Shown here: positions 43,455 to 51,674 of the stretch, one piece after another | Layout of the letters: every line of letters begins with the position of its first letter | Position numbering within the stretch: position 1 is the stretch's first letter | Assembly: GCF_000974685.2 (NCBI RefSeq) | Contig: NZ_AP018738.1 | Coordinates: forward strand, 1,798,001-1,862,000 | DNA length: 64,000 nt | Direction of reading: 5' to 3' | Source of the DNA: Ferriphaselus amnicola | GTDB taxonomy: Bacteria > Pseudomonadota > Gammaproteobacteria > Burkholderiales > Gallionellaceae | Notes under the pieces: generated by a model | Database searches by the model: none | Seen by the model: the letters and a program-made list of their open reading frames with translations, nothing else | Told to the model about the DNA's origin: nothing | Translations under genes and position numbers: made by a program

Positions 43455-43625
43455 ATGAGCAAACCAGTGATGACTATCGTATTCGGCTTGGCCTGTGTAG
43501 CCTTGGCCTTCGCCAGCGGAAAAACCTTCTTGGGTATGGGCTTCGCCATGCTGGCCATCGGCTCCATCGGCTACGGCGCAGGCTCGATGATGAACTCCGA
43601 CTGCCCACAGATCCCGAAGCAGTAA
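43455..43625 (+). CDS. 56-residue membrane protein of unknown function
   Basis: The ATG at 43455 has AAGGGG eight bases upstream, a matching promoter further upstream, and a strong terminator 17 bp after the stop, so it looks like a real monocistronic gene. The sequence has two hydrophobic segments rich in Gly and Ala (VMTIVFGLACVALAFA and GMGFAMLAIGSIGYGAGS), then a short polar tail with one Cys (MNSDCPQIPKQ). Two membrane helices joined by a tight turn are likely. I do not recognise a family. Confidence 0.7.
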   Translation: MSKPVMTIVFGLACVALAFASGKTFLGMGFAMLAIGSIGYGAGSMMNSDCPQIPKQ

Positions 43626-43642
43626 TTTGGATTTGTCAGGTT

Positions 43643-43679
43643 AAAACGGGCGCAATCGCAAGGTTGCGCCCGTTTTGTT
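43643..43679. terminator. Bidirectional terminator between small protein gene and uvrB
   Basis: A 13-bp perfect stem AAAACGGGCGCAA (43643-43655) with TTGCGCCCGTTTT (43664-43676). T-runs on both strands serve the plus-strand small gene and the minus-strand uvrB, whose stop is at 43680. Confidence 0.9.
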
Positions 43680-45704
43680 TTACAGCGGCGACACAAATAT
43701 ACTTTCCCGCAGCTTCTTCAGCTGATCGCGTAGCTCGGCAGCTTTCTCAAACTCCAGATTCTTTGCCGCTGCCAGCATTTCTTTTTCCAGCCGTTTGATC
43801 TCTTTGGAGACATCCTTCTCGCTCATCGCCAGATACTTGGCCTCATTCTGCGCAGCCTTGAGCGATTTACGTTCAGCATCCACGTCGTAAGCGCCATCGA
43901 TGATGTCCTTGATGCGCTTGACCACACCGACGGGCGTGATGCCGTGCGCTAGGTTATGGGCGATTTGCTTGGTACGGCGGCGGTCGGTTTCGTCGATGGC
44001 GCGACGCATGGAGTTGGTAATCCGGTCGGCGTAGAGCAAGGCTTTGCCATTCAGGTGGCGCGCAGCGCGTCCTATGGTTTGGATCAAGGAGCGCTCGGAA
44101 CGCAGGAAGCCTTCCTTGTCCGCATCCAAGATCGCCACCAGCGACACCTCGGGAATATCCAGCCCCTCACGCAGCAAGTTGATGCCGACCAGCACGTCGA
44201 ACACGCCTAGGCGCAGGTCGCGGATGATCTCGACGCGCTCCACCGTTTCAATGTCCGAGTGCAGGTAACGCACCTTGATGCCGTGCTCGGTGAAGTAGTC
44301 AGTCAGGTCTTCCGCCATGCGTTTGGTGAGCGTGGTCACTAGCACGCGCTCGCCCTCTTTCACCCGCAGATTCACCTCCGACATAAGATCATCCACCTGA
44401 TGAGTGGCCGGACGCACTTCGATCACCGGATCGGTCAGTCCGGTCGGGCGCACCACTTGCTCGACCACTTGGCCAGTGTGCTCGGCTTCGTAAGTTGAGG
44501 GCGTGGCGGAGACGAAGATCGCCTGGCGCATCACTTTTTCGAATTCGTCGAAGCGCAGCGGACGATTATCCAGCGCCGATGGCAATCGAAAGCCGTAGTT
44601 GACGAGATTTTCTTTTCTCGCGCGGTCGCCTTTGTACATGCCGCCGATCTGCGGAATCATCACATGACTCTCGTCGAGGAACATCAGCGCTTCCGGCGGC
44701 AGATAGTCGAGCAGCGTGGGAGGTGCCGCACCATCCGGTCGCCCAGAAAGATGACGGGAGTAGTTCTCGATGCCTTTGGTGAAGCCGATCTCGGCCAGCA
44801 TTTCCAAATCATGGCGGGTGCGCTGTTCGATGCGCTGCGCCTCCACCAGCTTACCCTCTTTCACAAAGAATGAGATGCGTTCGGCCAGCTCGACCTTGAT
44901 GGTTTCGATGGCGCGCAGCGTGGTTTCGCGCGGTGTGACGTAATGGCTGGACGGATAGACGGTGAAGCGCACCACGCGGGTGAGAATGTGGCCGGTGAGC
45001 GGATCGAACAAGGACAAGGTTTCCACTTCGTCATCGAACATCGACAGCCGCAAGGCATGTTCGCTGCTTTCTGCCGGGAAGATGTCGATCACATCGCCGC
45101 GCACTCGAAAGTTGCCACGCGCGAAGTCCACATCGTTGCGGTCGTACTGCATCGCCACCAGCCGCTGAATCACATCGCGCTGCGGGATCTTTTCGCCCTC
45201 ACGCAGGTGCAAGATCATGCCGTGATAATCCACAGGATCGCCGATACCGTAGATGGACGACACCGTGGCAACGATGATGGAATCCTGCCGCTCCAGCAGC
45301 GACTTCGTGGCGGAAAGGCGCATCTGCTCGATCTGCTCGTTGATGCTGGAGTCCTTCTCGATGTACACATCGCGCGACGGCACGTACGCCTCGGGCTGGT
45401 AGTAGTCATAGTAGGAGACGAAATACTCGACCGCATTCTCGGGGAAAAATTCGCGCATCTCGGAATACAACTGCGCCGCCAACGTCTTGTTCGGTGCCAT
45501 CACGATGGCGGGCCGCCCAGTACGCGCGATCACGTTCGCCATGGTGAAAGTCTTGCCGGAGCCGGTCACCCCAAGCAGCGTCTGGAACGCCAAGCCGTCG
45601 TTGATGCCCTCCACCAACTGGGCGATCGCCGTCGGCTGATCGCCCGCCGGTTCGAACGGCAGGTGCAAGCGGTAAGGACTATCGGGAAAAGTTTGGATGT
45701 TCAT
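43680..45704 (-). CDS. uvrB: Excinuclease ABC subunit B
   Basis: Damage-verifying helicase-like subunit of nucleotide excision repair. 674 residues from the ATG at 45704 ([15 protein letters not shown]); a longer TTG start is possible. Walker A is [12 protein letters not shown], the DNA-clamping beta-hairpin is [12 protein letters not shown], helicase motifs are [24 protein letters not shown] and QTIGRAARH, and a C-terminal UVR motif ([16 protein letters not shown]) binds UvrA/UvrC. Confidence 0.97.
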   Translation of the reverse strand: MNIQTFPDSPYRLHLPFEPAGDQPTAIAQLVEGINDGLAFQTLLGVTGSGKTFTMANVIARTGRPAIVMAPNKTLAAQLYSEMREFFPENAVEYFVSYYDYYQPEAYVPSRDVYIEKDSSINEQIEQMRLSATKSLLERQDSIIVATVSSIYGIGDPVDYHGMILHLREGEKIPQRDVIQRLVAMQYDRNDVDFARGNFRVRGDVIDIFPAESSEHALRLSMFDDEVETLSLFDPLTGHILTRVVRFTVYPSSHYVTPRETTLRAIETIKVELAERISFFVKEGKLVEAQRIEQRTRHDLEMLAEIGFTKGIENYSRHLSGRPDGAAPPTLLDYLPPEALMFLDESHVMIPQIGGMYKGDRARKENLVNYGFRLPSALDNRPLRFDEFEKVMRQAIFVSATPSTYEAEHTGQVVEQVVRPTGLTDPVIEVRPATHQVDDLMSEVNLRVKEGERVLVTTLTKRMAEDLTDYFTEHGIKVRYLHSDIETVERVEIIRDLRLGVFDVLVGINLLREGLDIPEVSLVAILDADKEGFLRSERSLIQTIGRAARHLNGKALLYADRITNSMRRAIDETDRRRTKQIAHNLAHGITPVGVVKRIKDIIDGAYDVDAERKSLKAAQNEAKYLAMSEKDVSKEIKRLEKEMLAAAKNLEFEKAAELRDQLKKLRESIFVSPL

Positions 45705-45752
45705 GGCAGTCGTGCATTGTACGGGCAAATAACGCTCACCAGAACCGATCCA

Positions 45753-46643
45753 TCATCCAATCCGCTTAAAACTCAGCCCCAACCGCCCGCCCCATCGATG
45801 CAGGCACAAGCCCAGCAGGATGCTGGCCGTACCCAACCAAACCTGAGGCAACACGACCTCGTCGTTCAGCCCATGCCCGAGCAGCAAAGCCAATACCGGA
45901 GTGACCAACGTGATTAGCGCGATACGCCCCGCATCCATGTGCTTGATGAGGTAATAGTAGAGCGCAAAGCCCAGCACCGAGCCCAACACCCCCAAATATA
46001 GGATCGCCGCTATGGCGCGCAACGAAAGCCCGTTCGGAACGTGACCACCCTCCGCATACATCCATTCAGCAAAGAAGAGCGGCAGCGCCACCAACAAGCT
46101 GCCCAGCGTCGTCGCCAAAGGTGGGCTGTCGTCGCCGATGCGCTTGAGCCAGACCAAGCCCAGCGACTGCAACGCCACAGCCAGCAACAAAGCCGCCAAG
46201 CCGATGGCCGCACCGCTCCCCAAATGCAGATTGCCGTAAAACACCATCACCAGACCCAGCAAGCCGAACACGATCCCTGCGAGTTTATTGGGCGATAACG
46301 CCTCCTCGCTCAACCACATCGCCGCACCCAAGCTAGTGATGAGCGGCGTCAAGCCGAACAACACCGAGATCATGCCCGAGCTGATGAACTGCGCCGCCCA
46401 ATAGCTCAAAGCCATCGCGCCGAACATACTCGTGCCGCTGACGACATACGCCAATCTCGCTTGACGATGCAGCGGGAATCGCACGCGCAGTGACACCAGC
46501 AAAGCCGCGCACAGCGCCGTGCCGATCACCATGCGCGAAAATACGGCAAAACTAAATCCCGCCTCCAACGCACTCCATTTGATGGCGAGCGGCGTGGTTG
46601 ACCAGATCAAAATCACTGAAACGAATGCAGCCGGAAGCGACAT
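45753..46643 (-). CDS. EamA/DMT-family transporter
   Basis: 296 residues from the ATG at 46643 (MSLPAAFVSVILIW), preceded by GGAGAT. About ten hydrophobic helices form two EamA repeats (the second from about residue 145: LAALLLAVALQSLGLVW...). Family members export amino acids or metabolites; the substrate is not predictable from sequence alone. It sits behind a promoter-leader-terminator arrangement (46682-46879), which implies regulated read-through into this gene, possibly by amino-acid supply. Confidence 0.88.
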   Translation of the reverse strand: MSLPAAFVSVILIWSTTPLAIKWSALEAGFSFAVFSRMVIGTALCAALLVSLRVRFPLHRQARLAYVVSGTSMFGAMALSYWAAQFISSGMISVLFGLTPLITSLGAAMWLSEEALSPNKLAGIVFGLLGLVMVFYGNLHLGSGAAIGLAALLLAVALQSLGLVWLKRIGDDSPPLATTLGSLLVALPLFFAEWMYAEGGHVPNGLSLRAIAAILYLGVLGSVLGFALYYYLIKHMDAGRIALITLVTPVLALLLGHGLNDEVVLPQVWLGTASILLGLCLHRWGGRLGLSFKRIG

Positions 46644-46681
46644 GCTTATCTCCAAATAACGCCCAGCCCTCATGGCAAAGG

Positions 46682-46719
46682 CGCAAAAAAAACAGGCCAC
46701 AGAAACAATCTGTGGCCTG
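46682..46719 (-). terminator. Terminator in the leader of the EamA gene
   Basis: A 12-bp stem ACAGGCCACAGA with TCTGTGGCCTGT. Read on the minus strand it is followed by eight T, a strong intrinsic terminator 40 bp upstream of the EamA ATG. No complete gene lies upstream on this strand, so it acts on the leader itself. GTGGTCTG further up the leader (46754-46763 region) can pair with CAGGCCAC of the 5' arm (8 bp, one G-U), forming an antiterminator. Confidence 0.75.
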
Positions 46720-46745
46720 TCGAAAGTCGCTATTGAAACGAAACG

Positions 46746-46841
46746 CTAACTCTCCAGACCACCAGACGGACGCAGCCACGCCATGCGCACGGCGGCACAT
46801 ACGCGGATTCGGACGGAGAAGTTGGACGAGATCGGTTTCAT
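46746..46841 (-). CDS. Candidate leader peptide upstream of EamA gene
   Basis: 31 codons: MKPISSNFSVRIRVCAAVRM followed by AWLRPSGGLES and TAG, ending 27 bp before the terminator stem. Predicted transcription starts about 2 bp before its ATG, so it would be leaderless; internal initiation at a later ATG (MAWLRPSGGLES) is an alternative. It has one Trp and four Arg. Its last codons include the putative antiterminator strand, the arrangement expected for translation-dependent attenuation. Not confirmed as translated. Confidence 0.4.
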   Translation of the reverse strand: MKPISSNFSVRIRVCAAVRMAWLRPSGGLES

Positions 46842-46849
46842 GGGCGCGG

Positions 46850-46879
46850 ATTATCAAGGCAAAAGTCAGGCAGTGTCAA
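46850..46879 (-). promoter_or_regulatory. Sigma70 promoter of the EamA leader
   Basis: Perfect TTGACA (46874-46879 on the minus strand) with GATAAT at 18 bp (46850-46855) or TGATAA at 17 bp. This is one of the strongest promoter matches in the window. Confidence 0.75.
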
Positions 46880-47224
46880 TCCAAGCACAAGCATCAGCCC
46901 GCCACCGAACCATTCTTGAGGCTTAAGTCGGGGATCGCAGGCATATCGCCTTCAACCGAAGGTGTCTATCGCGGCCCCTCCTAACTCACCGGTAGTGAAG
47001 GCACACCCGACACCTGAAAACAGTGTGGCGCGTTCAGCACCCTGCGTCCGCATTGACACACCCTGCCGCGTTCCAATACAGTTCAGCCCACTTGCAGATT
47101 CCCCCACGCACATCGCACCGCACGAACGGCGCGAGGCTCAAGGAAAATCCCCCCAGAATTAGGAGCTGGCGCAAGACAAGAACCCGCACAGCGGGTGGCC
47201 AGCATTCGACACAAGGGGAAATAG
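46880..47224. other. Intergenic stretch without recognisable gene
   Basis: About 345 bp between the EamA promoter and the methyltransferase remnant. Open frames here are short and none has a family resemblance or convincing start. I see no RNA gene or long repeat. AAGGGG just before 47225 may be the ribosome-binding site of the former methyltransferase gene. Confidence 0.5.
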
Positions 47225-47960
47225 TTGTCTTACGCATCCGAACAGCCCGCGCTCAAACCCGCTGCAAGCCATAACCCGCGCTCCGCCAGCGAACCCTGGA
47301 ATCTCGTCGCCGATGGCTATGCCGAGACCACCATGCTCGGCGCACTGCGCGCCATCAAGCCCGACCTGCCGCAACCGCAACGCTCCGTCACCACACGGGA
47401 AAACCCCGAACGCTTCAAACAAGAGATGGAAGAAGCCGGATTCCGCAACGTCGCGATACGCAGCATCACCCGGAGCCTGTCTCGACAGGTTTCATACCCC
47501 GCGTTGGCGCGGGGCGTGGATGGATGCAAGTCGCAGCGCGCTGCCAATGGTCACTCCATTGGCGAGCGGTGCAACGCAGCAGACGCCGCGCCCCGCACCA
47601 ACCCGAAGGGCCACTCTCCTGCGGGCGCATTGCGGCGTTGCGGCCTGCTTGTGGAGAATAACTACACTGCGCAAGCCGCGCCTTGCACTGCATCCCGCAG
47701 GAGAGTGGCGCGGGGTATGAAATCTGCCGAGACAGGCTCTTGGCCTTCCCCGTCGGCAGCACTGACGAATTCTGGGACAGCATGGTCAAGGGCAGCGCAC
47801 CGATTCAGATGATGAAGAAGGGATTGGGCGAAGCGTTGTGGCGCGAGAAGGAAAAGCTGGCGCTAGCTTGGCTGGAAGAGACACTGCCTGCGCTGAAGGA
47901 GCCGCTGACTTCGGATGCTTGGTTGGGGGTGGGGGTTAGCTGTGGCACAACATCCCGGTC
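47225..47960 (+). pseudogene. Class I SAM methyltransferase, deleted and interrupted
   Basis: The start (TTG at 47225) encodes SEPWNLVADGYAETTM, the normal N-terminus of a small methyltransferase family. It then jumps to LGALRAIKPDLPQPQ and NPERFKQEMEEAGFRNVAIR, so the SAM-binding core (roughly 130 residues, inferred) is missing. After RSITRSL a 267-bp inverted-repeat element interrupts the gene. The C-terminal part resumes at LAFPVGSTDEFWDSMVKGSA and continues through ALAWLEETLPALKEPLTSDAWLGVGV, where normal members end. Non-functional. Both lesions must postdate an intact gene. Confidence 0.8.
47473..47739. mobile_element. 267-bp inverted-repeat element (MITE-like)
   Basis: The ends form a ~30-bp imperfect terminal inverted repeat: GAGCCTGTCTCGACAGGTTT at 47473 and its near-complement ending CCGAGACAGGCTC at 47739. 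A perfect 16-bp inverted repeat is nested inside (GCCACTCTCCTGCGGG at 47610-47625 and its complement at 47694-47709). GCCAATGG/CCATTGGC is another internal hairpin. It has no transposase gene. No clear target duplication is visible. Confidence 0.75.
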
Positions 47961-48065
47961 GGGCCTTTCGGCAGGCATCCTGATTTCGTGGCTTTGCATC
48001 CGCAGCAGGGCATTGTGGTGCTGGGGTAAAGGATTGGCGACTGGGTACAGTAGACGTACGGCCAA
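47943..48065 (+). pseudogene. Remnant of a NERD-domain protein
   Basis: Reading from 47943 gives GRHPDFVALHPQQGIVVLG and then a stop. Restoring one base in the GGGG run continues as VKDWRLGTV. The composite PDFxxLHPxxGIVVLxVKDWxL is typical of the N-terminal NERD nuclease-like domain, often fused to helicases. Only this ~35-residue core survives, directly fused to the end of the methyltransferase pseudogene and 50 bp before an intact NERD gene of different sequence. Confidence 0.6.
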
Positions 48066-48116
48066 TGTCGTGGTGTGGAATACCGTTATTTGTTTTTTGT
48101 AATACAAGGGAATGCG

Positions 48117-49079
48117 ATGCTCATCAAGAATGCAGATAGTAGGGACAGGGATTTAGCGACACTTAGATCACTACTCGATCACCCGGCGGCCAGTGCCGAT
48201 ATCAAAGCGAGGGTCGAACAAGAGATAAAAAAGATGCAGGCTGGGATCAAGGGCGAGCAGGATGCCGCCTACGAGATCAACTTCTATTTCGGACCTTCGA
48301 AGAACTGGGCAGTGATTCACGACTTGCGTGTGGAACATGCGGGTCGCGTTGCCCAGATCGACCATTTGTTGATCAATCGGTTTCTAGAATGTTGGGTGTT
48401 CGAGAGTAAGCATTTCAGTGAGGGCATCGCCATCAACGAGCAAGGCGAGTGCACCATTTTCTGGAATGGTAAGCCGCGCGGCATTCCATCTCCCTATGAG
48501 CAAAACGTCAAGCATATTGCTGTATTGAAGGCGATGGGTGACAGTGGTGCCATCCCCTTGCCGACTCGACTGGGCATCTCCATAAAGCCCACTTACATCG
48601 GGATGGTAGCCGTTTCCAAAGGTGCGCGTATCTCGCGTCCGAAGGAGAATGGCTGGTGGAGCACGAGCGTCATCAAGGCCGACCAGATCAGGGCTGCGAT
48701 CGACAAAGCCATCGATGCGGATAACAACATCTTAGGAGCGGTGAAGCTCGTCGCCTCGGATACCTTGCAGGTCTTCGCCCGAGGGTTTGCCGCACGTCAT
48801 AGGCCGATCCTTGTCGATTGGCATGCCAAGTTTGGTCTCTCGAAAGTACAACCTGCCTCACCGATAATAGAGGTGCTGCCAACGGTCCTGAAAGTTGAAG
48901 AGCCGCCCGCCCCAAAGGCCGAGGAGCAACCGAGTGCAAAGAAATCCAAACTGATATGCAAAGCGTGTGAGGTTTCAGTTACATACAATGTCGCTAAGTT
49001 TTGCTGGAATAACAATCGACGCTTCGGTGGCGACATTTATTGCATGAACTGCCAAAAAACCGCGCCCCAACCCGGGTGA
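48117..49079 (+). CDS. NERD-domain protein with C-terminal zinc-ribbon-like motif
   Basis: 320 residues from the ATG at 48117, with AAGGG six bases upstream. The NERD domain (about 40-160) keeps the putative PD-(D/E)xK-like residues: GE in IKGEQDAAYEI, D in VAQIDHLLI and ExK in VFESKHFSE. The middle region is unassigned. After a Pro/Glu/Lys linker, CKAC...CMNC with an extra Cys resembles a topoisomerase-type zinc finger, suggesting DNA binding. Function unknown; NERD proteins occur in plasmid, stress and defence contexts. It sits in a decayed accessory patch. Confidence 0.82.
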   Translation: MLIKNADSRDRDLATLRSLLDHPAASADIKARVEQEIKKMQAGIKGEQDAAYEINFYFGPSKNWAVIHDLRVEHAGRVAQIDHLLINRFLECWVFESKHFSEGIAINEQGECTIFWNGKPRGIPSPYEQNVKHIAVLKAMGDSGAIPLPTRLGISIKPTYIGMVAVSKGARISRPKENGWWSTSVIKADQIRAAIDKAIDADNNILGAVKLVASDTLQVFARGFAARHRPILVDWHAKFGLSKVQPASPIIEVLPTVLKVEEPPAPKAEEQPSAKKSKLICKACEVSVTYNVAKFCWNNNRRFGGDIYCMNCQKTAPQPG

Positions 49080-49157
49080 ACTAAACGCTAAACTTTTTAC
49101 TGCGACACCATGAGTCGGTTATACAGCCAAGGCATTTCCCTCTCGGAACGAGCCGCC

Positions 49158-49190
49158 TTGCTGGGGTTCGCAGGCTCACCCCAGCCTACG
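49158..49190. repeat. Small palindromic repeat downstream of NERD gene
   Basis: GCTGGGGT (49160-49167) and ACCCCAGC (49178-49185) form an 8-bp perfect stem flanked by TTG and CTACGG, a pattern like the dispersed GTAGGCTGGGG-type repeats in many proteobacteria. It lies between convergent gene ends (NERD and prfB) and could serve as a weak terminator. Confidence 0.5.
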
Positions 49191-49252
49191 GTGGCTACCA
49201 AAAGGAGGATACGCGATGAGTGCGCCGTGGTGGCACGGCGCTTCAGGCGCGG

Positions 49253-50357
49253 TTACACGCCCTGCTTCAGACTCGCCGCGATGAAGTCATCCAGATCGCC
49301 GTCCAGCACGCCTTGGGTGTTGCCGACTTCGTAGTTGGTGCGCAGGTCTTTGATGCGTGACTGGTCGAGCACGTAAGAGCGAATCTGGTGGCCCCAGCCG
49401 ATGTCTGACTTGGTGTCTTCCAGCGCTTGCTTCTCGGCATTGCGCTTGCGCAGTTCTTCCTCATACATGCGCGATTTCAGCATGGACATGGCTTCGGCGC
49501 GGTTCTTGTGTTGCGAGCGGTCGTTCTGGCACTGCACGACGATGCCAGTGGGAACGTGGGTGATACGCACCGCCGAGTCGGTCTTGTTGATGTGCTGGCC
49601 ACCCGCGCCGGAGGCACGATAGGTGTCCACGCGCAGGTCGGCGGGGTTGATGTCGATCTCGATGGAGTCGTCCACTTCGGGATAGATGAACACGCTGACG
49701 AACGAGGTGTGGCGGCGGGCGTTGGAGTCAAACGGCGATTTGCGCACTAGGCGGTGCACGCCGGATTCGGTGCGCAGATGGCCGTAGGCGTATTCGCCGG
49801 AGACCTTGATGGTCGCGCCTTTGATGCCGGCCACGTCGCCATCGGACTCTTCCAAGATTTCCACCGCGTAGCCTTTGCGCTCGCTGTAACGGATGTACAT
49901 ACGCAGCAACATGGAAGCCCAATCCTGCGCTTCGGTGCCGCCCGAGCCGGACTGGATGTCGATGAAGCAGTTGGCGGCATCCAGCTCGCCCGAGAACATG
50001 CGGCGGAACTCCAGCTCTTCGACGCGGCGCGCCACGGCTTGCACATCGGCCTCAACGCTCAGCAGGCTGGCTTCGTCGTTCTCTTCCAGCGACATCTCCA
50101 GCAGCTCGGCGTTGTCGTCCAGCGACTGCGCCACTTCGCGCAACGTCACCACCACCGCTTCCAGCGCCTTGCGCTCTTTGCCCAGCTCTTGGGCGCGCTT
50201 GGCGTCTTGCCACAGCGCGGGGTCTTCGGACAGTTGTTCGACTTCGGTCAGGCGTTCTTCTTTGCCATCGAAGTCAAAGATACCTCCGCAGCTCGGCACT
50301 GCGCACACGCAGGTCGGCCAGCAAGTTGGTGAGGGCGTTGAGTTGTTCGGCTTCCAT
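49253..50357 (-). CDS. prfB: Peptide chain release factor 2 (programmed +1 frameshift)
   Basis: Terminates at UGA and UAA. The gene starts at ATG 50357 ([20 protein letters not shown]). It reads 27 codons to an in-frame TGA at 50276-50274, then shifts +1 to continue [14 protein letters not shown] from 50275 to the stop at 49253, giving 367 residues. SPF ([12 protein letters not shown]) reads the stop codon, and GGQ is in [18 protein letters not shown]. It lies downstream of recJ and a DUF4010 gene. The usual downstream neighbour lysS is absent here. Confidence 0.96.
50272..50290 (-). promoter_or_regulatory. prfB programmed frameshift site
   Basis: The minus strand reads GGAGG-TAT-CTT-TGA-C. 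The internal Shine-Dalgarno-like GGAGG, slippery CTT and TGA followed by C match the canonical autoregulatory frameshift of prfB, where low RF2 favours the +1 shift. Confidence 0.93.
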
Positions 50358-50390
50358 GTTACTGCTCCGCGATTCTGGGAAAGGCGCGGA

Positions 50391-51653
50391 TTATAGCGCA
50401 ATCCATCCAAGCAACACGCCGCCGGCCATTGCGCCGAAACCGATGGCCACTCGACGTGCCAGTTGCTTGCCGCCGATGAAGAACACCATGCCAAGCTTGA
50501 ATAGGAGATTGGCCAGAAAAGCGAGCGTGATGGCTGTCACCGCTTGATGTTCACTCAAGGTACCCTGATTGAATAATCGCAGGCTGGACAAGGTGATGGC
50601 ATCAACGTCGGTCAACCCTGAGATCAGCGCGACCACGTACAAGCCTTGGCTACCCGCCACATCTGCCATCCATGCCGAGCCCATCAATACGCACACATAA
50701 AGCAGCCCGAAGCCAATGGCAGCTTGCAACTCTGCCGGGTTGCGGGTGGTTGGTAGGTAAAGCTCTGAGCTCGGCACCGATTTGCGCCAGCCATACAACA
50801 ACGCGAGCAAGCCACTCACCAAGCCGCTGACCAACACGGGCGCTAAGCCTGCCACAGCCCCAAAAGCCACGACCGAACTGACGATCAGTAGTCGCAATAA
50901 CACGACCATGCTGGCGATGAGAATGATCAAAGTAGCCAGCGTTTCCATGGCGGCATCTTGCTTGCCGTGCTTGGCATAGATCAACGTGGTGGCCGTACTG
51001 GAAACCAAGCCGCCGAGAAATCCCAGTAATGGTGCGCCATAGCGACTACCGACGATTTGCAGAGCCGCATATCCCGCCAGACTGAGGCCGGAGATCAGAA
51101 TCACCATCAGCCACGCTTGATGCGGATTGACTGCGCCGTAGGGGCCAAAATCCTGATCTGGAAGGATGGGCAAGACGATGAACGTCAGGACTGAGAATTG
51201 CAGCACCGCCATCAGATCGCGCCGAGTCAGTCGTTGCGACAAGCCGCGCAGCTCGGGCTTGAAGTACAGTAAGGATGTCACGCCTATGCCCAGCATCACA
51301 GCCAGCTTGGTCGATCCATACCAGACCAACGCTCCCAGCCCGTAACTCAGCAGCAAAGCGATCACGGTAGTCGTACCCGGATCATCCTCCTGCCGACGTG
51401 AATTCATATAAGCAGCAATGATCATGGCGGCTACCGCCAACAAGCCGGCCAAGAGCAGCCAAGGCATGGCGGACCTCGTGGCCAGTAACGCCATCAGTGT
51501 GCCGAACACCGCCACCAGCGCGAAGGTCCGCAGCCCAGCCTTGGCGGAAGGATTGCGCTCACGCTCCAGCCCGATCAGCAGGCCGATGGCTAGACTGGTC
51601 AAGAACTGCGGTAAGGCTTCAATACTATCGCTCTGCAAAAACCCCATGTCCAT
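50391..51653 (-). CDS. MgtC/DUF4010 family membrane protein
   Basis: 420 residues, about a dozen hydrophobic helices. The N-terminal third carries the MgtC/SapB signature [19 protein letters not shown], and the C-terminal half is DUF4010-like ([38 protein letters not shown]). The function in this subfamily is not known; transport of ions or small molecules is a guess. It lies 22 bp downstream of recJ and 34 bp upstream of prfB on the same strand. Confidence 0.88.
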   Translation of the reverse strand: MDMGFLQSDSIEALPQFLTSLAIGLLIGLERERNPSAKAGLRTFALVAVFGTLMALLATRSAMPWLLLAGLLAVAAMIIAAYMNSRRQEDDPGTTTVIALLLSYGLGALVWYGSTKLAVMLGIGVTSLLYFKPELRGLSQRLTRRDLMAVLQFSVLTFIVLPILPDQDFGPYGAVNPHQAWLMVILISGLSLAGYAALQIVGSRYGAPLLGFLGGLVSSTATTLIYAKHGKQDAAMETLATLIILIASMVVLLRLLIVSSVVAFGAVAGLAPVLVSGLVSGLLALLYGWRKSVPSSELYLPTTRNPAELQAAIGFGLLYVCVLMGSAWMADVAGSQGLYVVALISGLTDVDAITLSSLRLFNQGTLSEHQAVTAITLAFLANLLFKLGMVFFIGGKQLARRVAIGFGAMAGGVLLGWIAL

Positions 51654-51674
51654 TCCAGCCGACTCCCTTCAGGC

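Noticed and set aside
42342-43625. A 427-codon plus-strand frame spanning rimP, the amidotransferase and the small protein
   Set aside because: Only the last 56 codons, with their own start and ribosome-binding site, look like a gene; the rest is antisense to two conserved genes.
45766-46065. Alternative frames within the EamA gene
   Set aside because: Overlapping out-of-frame readings of a conserved transporter.
46874-47224. Small frames in the intergenic stretch as genes
   Set aside because: They lack ribosome-binding sites and any recognisable composition. The region looks non-coding.
50274-50276. prfB as a frameshifted pseudogene
   Set aside because: The in-frame TGA is in the standard programmed frameshift context (GGAGG-TAT-CTT-TGA-C).
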